From contig MNVK01000084.1 of NCBI GenBank assembly GCA_001871685.1, positions 1-15,569 of the forward strand: 15,569 nucleotides of DNA, read 5' to 3'. Positions within the stretch are counted from its first letter, which is position 1, and the number at the start of each line of letters is the position of its first letter. The stretch comes from Nitrospirae bacterium CG1_02_44_142 (lineage in GTDB: Bacteria; Nitrospirota; Thermodesulfovibrionia; Thermodesulfovibrionales; UBA1546). The translations under genes and the position numbers were made by a program. The notes beneath the pieces were generated by a model. The model searched no databases, had not been told where the DNA came from, and was given only the letters and a program-made list of their open reading frames with translations. This document shows, in pieces, positions 1 to 4,802 of the stretch.

Positions 1-30
1 CCCCTTGGTAAGGGGGGGATGGGGGGGTGG
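1..30. repeat. G/C-run palindromic repeat, coding copy 1 (partial)
   Basis: The right half of a CCCCTT-GGT-AAGGGG palindrome is followed by a second G-run and TGG. It has the same architecture as the copies near 1183 and 7534 (core palindrome, 4-5 nt spacer, second G-run). It is read through in the deacylase frame. The left part lies outside the window. Confidence 0.7.
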
Positions 31-976
31 TATCTACACCTCTCACATGAGAAGCGAAGGCAAGGGGCTTATTGAATCAATAAAGGAGATAATCCGCATC
101 GGGGAAAAAGCAAATATCAGGGTTCACATATCGCATATAAAAACAAGCGGAAAAGAAAACTGGGATAAGATAGATGAGGCAATATCTTTGATAAACAGCG
201 CTAAAAAAAGAGGCATTAAAGTTACCTGCGACAGGTATCCTTATACAGCATCAAGCACAGACCTTGACGCGATATTGCCGACATGGGCATACGATGGCGG
301 AACTGAGGAAGAATTGAGGAGGTTGAGAAATCAGAAAATACAGGGGAAGATGAGAAAAGAAATACTATACAAACATCCGGATAAAAATTATTGGACCAAG
401 GTCAGCGTGTCTTCTGTATCATCTCAAAAAAATAAGTGGATGGAAGGCAAGGCCTTATCTTATATTTCAAGGAAGATTAATAAAAATCCGGTTGATGCGC
501 TTTTTGAAATTATAATTGATGAAAAGCTCAGGGCCGGCGCAATATTTTCAACGATGAGTGAGGAGAATCTCAGAAGGTTTCTCTCTCTGCCGTTTGCAAT
601 GATAGGCTCTGACAGTTCTGCAAGGAGTATGTCTGGCATTACTTATGACGGCAAGCCTCATCCGAGGGGATTCGGAAGTTTTCCGAGATTTCTTGGAAAA
701 TACGTCAGGGATGAAGGGCTTATGAACATGAGCGAAGCAATACATAAGATAACAATGCTTCCAGCCAGGACGTTTGGAATAAATGGCAGAGGAGTTCTTA
801 AGAAAGGCGCATTTGCGGATATTGTTGTCTTTGATTCTGAGAGTATAATTGACAGGGCTACTTTTGATAAGCCGTTTTTGAAGTCTGAAGGGATTCATTA
901 TGTGGTTGTAAATGGAACTCCTGCTGTATGGAAAGGCAAATTTACCGGAAGCCGTTCGGGGAGGGTATTGAGGTGA
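2..976 (+). CDS. N-acyl-D-amino-acid deacylase (D-aminoacylase family), 5'-truncated by window edge
   Basis: This is the C-terminal part (about 325 residues) of an amidohydrolase-superfamily enzyme that hydrolyses N-acyl-D-amino acids; full-length members have roughly 480-530 residues. Family landmarks run in order: the GIYTSHMR strand with a metal-ligand His; HISHIKTSG with a second His; CDRYPYTAS; the IGSDSSA segment, where the family has its catalytic Asp; HPRGFGSFPRFLGKYVR; and the C-terminal RGVLKKGAFADIVVFD barrel-to-sandwich return. It ends at TGA 974-976. The first codons, reading PLVRGGWGG, are not family sequence but a G-rich palindromic repeat directly in front of GIYTSHMR. That implies an in-frame insertion or a repeat-generated truncation; the missing 5' part decides which. 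The next gene appears to have its own promoter at 985. The family call is firm; whether the gene is intact is unknown. Confidence 0.85.
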   Translation, partial: PLVRGGWGGGIYTSHMRSEGKGLIESIKEIIRIGEKANIRVHISHIKTSGKENWDKIDEAISLINSAKKRGIKVTCDRYPYTASSTDLDAILPTWAYDGGTEEELRRLRNQKIQGKMRKEILYKHPDKNYWTKVSVSSVSSQKNKWMEGKALSYISRKINKNPVDALFEIIIDEKLRAGAIFSTMSEENLRRFLSLPFAMIGSDSSARSMSGITYDGKPHPRGFGSFPRFLGKYVRDEGLMNMSEAIHKITMLPARTFGINGRGVLKKGAFADIVVFDSESIIDRATFDKPFLKSEGIHYVVVNGTPAVWKGKFTGSRSGRVLR

Positions 977-984
977 AAATTACC

Positions 985-1014
985 TTGACAGTCACTACTG
1001 CCTTTAGGTATTGT
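985..1014 (+). promoter_or_regulatory. Putative sigma-70 promoter for the TlpA-like gene
   Basis: TTGACA at 985-990 is a perfect -35. It is followed after 18 nt by TATTGT (1009-1014, 4 of 6 to consensus). It lies just past the deacylase stop and about 35 nt before the AGGAGG ribosome-binding site at 1037-1042. Confidence 0.45.
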
Positions 1015-1048
1015 TTTTTCAGCATAAAAAAGAGTCAGGAGGGTTAAG

Positions 1049-1603
1049 ATGCGTAAGATTTTAACAGCCCTGTTTGTTCTTGCCTTCGTTTCAACAGCCT
1101 CTGCCTTAGAGGTCAATCAGGATGCGCCATTATTTTCCCTGAGAGACAAAAACAACGAGTTTTTTCATCTAAGCGACAATATAACCCCTCCTGCTAAAGG
1201 AAACCACCCCTCTCAGTCCCCCCTTGGCAAGGGGGGAAGTAAGGGGGGTGTATTCAAAGGTATAATCCTGAACTTCTTCTCCTCAACCTGCATACCCTGC
1301 AAAAGAGAACTGCCTATACTAAATTCTCTTGTTGACGAATTTGCAAAGAAGAAGATAAAGATTGTAATCGTAGGCTATCAGGAAGACGTTGACAAGGTAA
1401 TGGAGTTTCTTGAGACATTAAAAGTTGACAAGCCGTTAATCTTAAGCGACCCTCACGGCTGGGTAGGCAGGAAATACAGCGTCAAAGGCCTTCCGATGAC
1501 ATTTTTCATAAGCTCGGACGGAAAGATAAGGGACATCATTCCCGGCGAACTGCCTGACTTTGAGAAGGTATTGAGGCAAAAGGCAGGAAAATTTTTGAGA
1601 TAA
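1049..1603 (+). CDS. Exported thioredoxin-like (TlpA/ResA-type) protein with an in-frame repeat insertion
   Basis: This 184-residue protein probably acts as a thiol-disulfide oxidoreductase outside the cytoplasm. Residues 1-19 form a signal peptide (Arg-Lys, hydrophobic core, A-S-A end). The redox motif is C81-I-P-C84 in FFSSTCIPCKRE, and the cis-proline segment is GLPMTFFI. The start is supported by AGGAGG at 1037-1042, six bases ahead of ATG. In the family the LSD(Y) segment runs straight into KG-hydrophobic strand-WxxC. Here about 25 residues (roughly 46-69, rich in Pro, Gly and Lys) intervene, and they are exactly the translation of the palindromic repeat at 1183-1251. The frame stays open, so the protein may still fold with an extruded loop. 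A BrnT-like gene follows after 11 nt. The substrate cannot be told from sequence. Confidence 0.85.
   Translation: MRKILTALFVLAFVSTASALEVNQDAPLFSLRDKNNEFFHLSDNITPPAKGNHPSQSPLGKGGSKGGVFKGIILNFFSSTCIPCKRELPILNSLVDEFAKKKIKIVIVGYQEDVDKVMEFLETLKVDKPLILSDPHGWVGRKYSVKGLPMTFFISSDGKIRDIIPGELPDFEKVLRQKAGKFLR
1183..1251. repeat. G/C-run palindromic repeat, coding copy 2
   Basis: The core CCCCCCTTGGCAAGGGGGG (1218-1236) is a perfect palindrome with 9-bp arms and one central base. An outer pair of runs (CACCCCT at about 1205 and AGGGGGGTG at about 1242) makes a nested hairpin. It lies wholly inside the TlpA-like reading frame. In copy 2 the core is read one nucleotide out of phase with copies 1 and 3, so the element has more than one open frame. 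Confidence 0.85.
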
Positions 1604-1614
1604 AAGAAGGTTAT

Positions 1615-1902
1615 GTGTTTATAATAGATGATATAATATGGCTTGATACGATAGTTGAAAAGCTTGCATGGAAGCATAATGTTCTGGCCTCTGAAGTGGA
1701 AGAAGTTCTGGGCGGGAATTGCAGAATTTTCAAAAAAGAAAAGGGCAGAGTTGAAGGCGAGCATTTATATAATGCCCTTGGAAGGACTAACAACGGCAGG
1801 TATATGTCAGTCTTTTTTATTATGAAGCTTAATAACAAGGCTTTAATAGTTACAGCAAGAGATATGAACAAAGCCGAGAGGAAAAGACATGAAACAAAGT
1901 AA
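1615..1902 (+). CDS. BrnT-like toxin of a type II toxin-antitoxin pair
   Basis: This 95-residue basic protein resembles the BrnT/DUF4258-like family of RelE-fold ribonuclease toxins. The match is in the N-terminal IIWLDTIVEKLAWKHNV, the EVEEVLGG helix, the central ALGRTNNGRYMSVFF strands and the C-terminal ARDMNKAERKRHE tail, the family's most recognisable end. It is read from GTG, with AGAAGG at 1605-1610 as ribosome-binding site; no other in-frame start is convincing. It begins 11 nt after the TlpA-like stop and overlaps the following antitoxin gene by 14 nt, the usual toxin-first order for BrnTA. Toxicity is inferred from family, not shown. Confidence 0.75.
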   Translation: MFIIDDIIWLDTIVEKLAWKHNVLASEVEEVLGGNCRIFKKEKGRVEGEHLYNALGRTNNGRYMSVFFIMKLNNKALIVTARDMNKAERKRHETK

Positions 1903-2134
1903 GAAGATAAAAGACATGAGCATTTATGAGGCGTCCGATTTCTGGGATGAACGCGATTTTGGAGAATTCGGCGACGCAGAAGAAACAAAAGAGATAATGT
2001 TCTCTCTAAAAAAGAAAAAGTATGTTGGAATTGATGTCAACTTATTCTCAAGGATTAAAAGCAAGGCCAAAAAACTGCATAAACAAGAAGACGCCCTAAT
2101 AAATGAATGGCTTAAAGAGAAGGTTAATGCTTAA
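1889..2134 (+). CDS. BrnA/CopG-like antitoxin
   Basis: This 81-residue partner of the preceding toxin carries the segment SIYEASDFWDERDFGEFGD, typical of BrnA-type antitoxins (the 'CopG antitoxin of type II TA' family). A C-terminal ribbon-helix-helix-like part follows (KYVGIDVNLFSRIKSKAKKL and ALINEWLKEKV), which in relatives binds DNA for autoregulation. The ribosome-binding site GAGAGGA lies inside the toxin gene at 1876-1882. The 14-nt overlap with the toxin gene suggests coupled translation. The end of the gene contains the ATG at 2127 that may be the true start of the next gene. Confidence 0.75.
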   Translation: MKQSKKIKDMSIYEASDFWDERDFGEFGDAEETKEIMFSLKKKKYVGIDVNLFSRIKSKAKKLHKQEDALINEWLKEKVNA

Positions 2135-2179
2135 AGTAAGCAGGAAACATTTCAGATTTCAGTAGTTTTATTTATTTCT

Positions 2180-3010
2180 ATGCTCATTTTCACATCCCTG
2201 TTCTTCTCCGCTCTCCTCGGCGAGAATCTTGAGGCGGCTGAAAAGCCATCAAAACTCTCCAAATCATCAAACTCTGAAAAAACCGAAACCCAAAAGCCAA
2301 TAAAACGCATTGATACAATGATTGCGGTCTTTGACCTCGAGGCAAGGGGCAAAGTTGACAAGGATATATCATATCCCCTATCAGAAAGCATCAGACGTGA
2401 AGTCTTTAAATCAGGCAAATGGGAACTCATAGACAGGGGAAACATGGACAAAATGCTCGGAGAGCAGAAATTCCAGCTTTCAGGCTGTGTAACAGGACAG
2501 TGCATAGTTGAGGCAGGGCAGATGCTTGGAGTGGGGAAGATAGTCGCAGGCTCGGTATCTTTAATTGGAAAGACATATTATCTATCGCTTTCCCTTATCA
2601 ACGCAGAGACAGGAAAGATAGAGGCGCAGTCAGAAGACAAATGCAAATGCGAGCTTGACGAACTGATAGATTCAAGCAAAAGACTTGTGAAGAAGCTCAT
2701 GGGTGAGAAGGATCCTGTAACAACAATGACACCTTCGTCAGAGAGCGAGGGATACAAAGGAGTGGTGCAAAATCTCAGTAATTACAAGACGGTGCAAATC
2801 AACTTTACGGATAAAAACGGAGACGGAGTGAAAAGTTATGTTTTAGGTCCAAAATATCGGGTTGAAGATTATCTTTTACCCGGCAATTATTACACAGTAA
2901 CTATAGTCGACGGCAAACAACAAGGAGACAAAAAAGAATTTACATCAGGACCTCGCTTATTCAAGTTTTTTGGCAAAGATTATCATTGGTACGTATACTA
3001 TCAAGAATAG
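2180..3010 (+). CDS. Exported CsgG/DUF2380-like protein; start region probably frameshifted
   Basis: About 276 residues. Residues 45-175 match the CsgG/HfaB-LpoB-like fold: TMIAVFDLEARG, LSESIRREVFKSGKWELIDRGNMDKML, the SGCVTGQCIVEAGQMLGVGKIVAGSV block with its paired cysteines, and DKCKCELDELIDS. Such proteins are usually exported lipoproteins or periplasmic accessory proteins. The last 85 residues (YKGVVQNL to YYQE) form an extra beta-rich domain I do not recognise. ATG 2180 has no ribosome-binding site and gives an uncharged hydrophobic N-terminus. The ATG at 2127, inside the antitoxin end and behind AGAAGG, would give the basic start MLKVSRKHFRF, but needs a one-base shift near 2159 to enter the hydrophobic segment and this frame. 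A real mutation, a programmed shift or a sequence error are all possible. Confidence 0.7.
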   Translation: MLIFTSLFFSALLGENLEAAEKPSKLSKSSNSEKTETQKPIKRIDTMIAVFDLEARGKVDKDISYPLSESIRREVFKSGKWELIDRGNMDKMLGEQKFQLSGCVTGQCIVEAGQMLGVGKIVAGSVSLIGKTYYLSLSLINAETGKIEAQSEDKCKCELDELIDSSKRLVKKLMGEKDPVTTMTPSSESEGYKGVVQNLSNYKTVQINFTDKNGDGVKSYVLGPKYRVEDYLLPGNYYTVTIVDGKQQGDKKEFTSGPRLFKFFGKDYHWYVYYQE

Positions 3011-3030
3011 GGGAAAATAGGGTTAATGAG

Positions 3031-3052
3031 GCTGTTGAGCTAGTACAACAGC
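3031..3052 (+). terminator. Weak hairpin after the CsgG-like gene
   Basis: GCTGTTG (3031-3037) pairs with CAACAGC (3046-3052) across an 8-nt loop, and a short GTTTT follows a few bases later. It may end transcription of the upstream operon, but the T-run is poor. Confidence 0.3.
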
Positions 3053-3096
3053 GACCGTTTTCTAAAGAATAAATAGAAAGATGACCTCTCTACAAT

Positions 3097-3115
3097 CTCC
3101 CATTGGTAAGGGGAG
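3097..3115. repeat. Degenerate intergenic copy of the G/C-run palindrome
   Basis: CTCCCATT and AAGGGGAG flank a GGT loop, giving an imperfect 8-bp hairpin (one A-G mismatch). It has the same loop and layout as the better copies around the DUF559 gene. Confidence 0.55.
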
Positions 3116-3130
3116 AAAATTAATCTCAAA

Positions 3131-3227
3131 CCTGAAACCCTCCCTTTTACAATGTCACGATTTAAACACGACCTCGCCCTCCACCTGCATAACCTTCTTT
3201 GCCGCCTGAACCCCTCCCATTTACAAG
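3131..3227. repeat. Direct repeats of a half-palindrome bounding a short coding-like segment
   Basis: A 22-nt sequence at 3131-3152 recurs at 3206-3227 with about 20 of 22 positions identical (both start CCTGAA, then CCCTCCC, then TTTACAA). Between them, on the minus strand, a short open stretch reads VQAAKKVMQVEGEVVFKS before TGA. I do not recognise it; it could be a remnant of a gene end or part of a composite repeat. There is no intact gene between 3011 and 3285; the rest holds only these palindrome copies. Confidence 0.5.
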
Positions 3228-3243
3228 GTTCCTTTCCAATAAT

Positions 3244-3274
3244 CCTCCCCTTTACAAGGGGAGGTTGGGAGGGG
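3244..3274. repeat. Left terminal repeat of the DUF559 unit
   Basis: CCTCCCCTT and AAGGGGAGG (9-bp perfect arms) flank the loop TAC and are followed by TTGGGAGGGG. The last G-rich part lies 11 nt ahead of the DUF559 ATG and may serve as its ribosome-binding region. The same structure occurs inverted at 3641-3673. Confidence 0.75.
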
Positions 3275-3285
3275 TAGAGTATTCC

Positions 3286-3642
3286 ATGACAAAAGCATTC
3301 AACAAAGCGAGTGAAAAGCAAAAGCGCAAAATGCTCAGAAGCAATATGCCTAAGGCTGAAGTCATATTGTGGTCAAAACTAAAAGGCAAAGGATTAATGG
3401 GATATAAATTCAGACGACAGTACAGCATCGGCAGTTTTGTGATAGATTTTTACTGTCCGAAATTGAAACTGGCAATAGAAGTGGATGGCGATTCACATTT
3501 TATTGAAGGCGCAGAAGATTACGACAAGGAAAGACAGGCAATTATAGAAGCGTATGGAATTAAGTTTTTCAGATTTACAAATAAAGAAATTTGTGAAAAT
3601 ATTGAGGGTGTTTTAACGAGTGTTGTGAAACATATTTCATAA
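3286..3642 (+). CDS. DUF559-family small nuclease (PD-(D/E)XK, Vsr-like)
   Basis: A 118-residue stand-alone DUF559 protein. The family has a Vsr/restriction-endonuclease-like fold. Key segments are LRSNMPKAEVILWSKLKGKGLMGYKFRRQ (E25), GSFVIDFYCP (D54), LAIEVDGDSH (E65, D67), YDKERQAIIEAYGIKFFRFTN and the final ENIEGVLTSV. All the acidic residues expected of an active nuclease are present, and length is normal. I chose ATG 3286: the frame is open further left, but that part translates the palindromic repeat (PPLYKGRLGG). The stop codon overlaps the first bases of the right-hand inverted repeat. The gene is therefore enclosed tightly between inverted palindromes, like a small mobile unit. Its substrate is unknown; a role in moving the repeats is inference. 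Confidence 0.85.
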   Translation: MTKAFNKASEKQKRKMLRSNMPKAEVILWSKLKGKGLMGYKFRRQYSIGSFVIDFYCPKLKLAIEVDGDSHFIEGAEDYDKERQAIIEAYGIKFFRFTNKEICENIEGVLTSVVKHIS

Positions 3643-3673
3643 CCTCCCCAACCCCTCCTTGGTAAGGAGGGGA
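3641..3673. repeat. Right terminal repeat of the DUF559 unit (inverted relative to left)
   Basis: AACCTCCCCAA leads into CCCCTCCTT-GGT-AAGGAGGGG (3652-3672, 9-bp perfect arms). Its reverse complement has the same order as the left copy: palindrome core, then TTGGG, then a G-rich run. The two copies thus face each other across the gene. The repeat starts at the stop codon of the DUF559 gene. Confidence 0.75.
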
Positions 3674-3682
3674 GTAATATAA

Positions 3683-3796
3683 GAATCGGGTCACAAGATA
3701 CTGACAGTAATAAAACTCAACGCCTCTGTTCAAAGCTGGCTCGGACATGCCAAACATGCGGATAGTTATGGGTTGAGGAGAAGAATATTCGTTTAA
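3683..3796 (+). pseudogene. C-terminal remnant of a reverse transcriptase
   Basis: After the right-hand repeat, a short open stretch ends at TAA 3794-3796 and reads ...LNASVQSWLGHAKHADSYGLRRRIFV. This is the typical extreme C-terminus of bacterial RNA-directed DNA polymerases of the kind found in diversity-generating retroelements and related RT groups (S-x-L/G-H-x-K-H-A-x-S/T-Y-x-LR-x-K/R-I-F). The catalytic YxDD domain is absent: a stop at 3680-3682 and the palindrome lie directly upstream. It is therefore a stub left by deletion or by insertion of the repeat/DUF559 unit. The exact RT class cannot be fixed from this fragment. Confidence 0.6.
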
Positions 3797-3848
3797 CGCA
3801 TGTTGCCTCAAATAGAAATCATTATGAATGTTGCTATGAAACGTAGCG

Positions 3849-3878
3849 TTGACAAAGATTGCAGCCAAACAATATAAT
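3849..3878 (+). promoter_or_regulatory. Near-consensus sigma-70 promoter for trxA
   Basis: TTGACA (3849-3854) and TATAAT (3873-3878) are both perfect hexamers, separated by 18 nt. They lie about 35 nt before the trxA ATG and ahead of the AAGGAGG ribosome-binding site near 3899-3905. Transcription would start near 3885 and could extend through the TlpA-like gene and ffh. Confidence 0.7.
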
Positions 3879-3911
3879 TAATAAATTATTGAAAGTTTAA
3901 GGAGGCTTGTA

Positions 3912-4244
3912 ATGGGAGAGGGTATGGTTGAAGTTACGACTTCTACATGGGACAAAGAGGTTCTTCAGAGTCAGGGAGTGGTTATGGTTGATTTCTGGGC
4001 AGTATGGTGCGGGCCTTGCAAAATGGTAGCGCCCACAGTTGAAGAGCTGGCTAAGGAGTATGCAGGGAAGATAAAGGTGGCAAAGCTGAACACTGATGAA
4101 AACCCTGATATTGCAAGTAAGTATAAAATAATGGGCATTCCGACAATAATGTTCTTTAAGAACGGCGAAAGAGTAGACCAGATTGTAGGGGCAGTGCCTA
4201 AAACACAGCTTAAATCCAAGATAGATTCTTTGCTCAGCGCTTAG
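3912..4244 (+). CDS. trxA: Thioredoxin
   Basis: A 110-residue cytoplasmic thioredoxin that reduces protein disulfides using electrons from thioredoxin reductase. The active site is W32-C-G-P-C36-K in VDFWAVWCGPCKMVAPTVEELA. The cis-proline segment is GIPT (P77), followed by MFFKNGERVDQIVGAVPK. There is no signal peptide and length is normal. Start ATG 3912 is preceded by AAGGAGG. It sits immediately after accessory DNA but has a strong promoter of its own. A second thiol-disulfide gene follows 50 nt downstream, probably in the same transcript. Confidence 0.95.
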   Translation: MGEGMVEVTTSTWDKEVLQSQGVVMVDFWAVWCGPCKMVAPTVEELAKEYAGKIKVAKLNTDENPDIASKYKIMGIPTIMFFKNGERVDQIVGAVPKTQLKSKIDSLLSA

Positions 4245-4261
4245 TCCCGAGCTGCTCGGGG
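4245..4261. repeat. 17-nt palindrome, copy 1 (after trxA)
   Basis: TCCCGAGCTGCTCGGGG begins one base after the trxA stop. CCCGAG and CTCGGG pair across a CTG loop. It matches the sequence at 10097-10113 inside hisS at 15 of 17 positions. Without a T-run it is a poor terminator. Confidence 0.6.
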
Positions 4262-4294
4262 CGGAAAAGTCTAATCCATAGAGGAATAAATCAA

Positions 4295-4798
4295 GTGAAA
4301 AGCATTTTTGCGGTTATTGTTATCGCATTTCTGGTGTTACCGTCTGCATGCAAGAAAAAAGAAGCCGGAGTTGGGGCAGGGCCCCCTACCATAGGGAATA
4401 TAGCGCCTGATTTTAGAGCAAAAGATGTGAGTGGAAATACCGTAAGTCTCTCTGATTATAGGGGCCAGGTGGTTCTGGTTGAGTTCTGGGCAACATGGTG
4501 TCCGCCGTGCAGAGAGCTTACTCCGGAGCTTAATAAGATTTATGAAAAATATAAAGACAAAGGGTTTGTAATCCTGGCCCTCACGCCCGAGAGCACAGGC
4601 ACTGTGAAGGATTATATAAAGGAACATGAAGTGAAATACCCCGTATTTATTGTGGCAAGAGAGACAATAAAGCAATACGGCATAATCGGTATTCCTGTGA
4701 GTTTTCTTATTAACAGGGAAGGCGCAATAGTAAGCAGGCACATGTACACTCCTGATTTTGTTAAAGAACTTAAAATTGAAATAGAAAAACTGCTTTAA
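4295..4798 (+). CDS. TlpA/ResA-like thiol-disulfide protein, probable lipoprotein
   Basis: A 167-residue member of the AhpC/TSA-Redoxin (TlpA-like) group. It has an N-terminal hydrophobic segment (residues 4-17) ending in PSAC19, a near-lipobox, followed by KKK, which suggests membrane anchoring by a lipid or as a signal anchor. The catalytic motif is W68-C69-P-P-C72 in VEFWATWCPPCRELTPEL, preceded by IAPDFRAKDVSGNTVSLSDYRGQVV; the cis-proline segment is GIPVSFLINREG. Start GTG 4295 has GAGGA at 4281-4285. Unlike the homologue at 1049, the loop between LSDYRG and the active site has normal length. It is probably co-transcribed with trxA, and ffh starts 4 nt after its stop. A role in reducing exported thiols, for example for cytochrome c maturation, is possible but unproven. 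Confidence 0.85.
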   Translation: MKSIFAVIVIAFLVLPSACKKKEAGVGAGPPTIGNIAPDFRAKDVSGNTVSLSDYRGQVVLVEFWATWCPPCRELTPELNKIYEKYKDKGFVILALTPESTGTVKDYIKEHEVKYPVFIVARETIKQYGIIGIPVSFLINREGAIVSRHMYTPDFVKELKIEIEKLL

Positions 4799-4802
4799 AA
4801 CG

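Noticed and set aside
3199..3285. Upstream extension of the DUF559 reading frame
   Set aside because: The extra residues are the translation of the palindromic repeats; the family N-terminus begins near ATG 3286.
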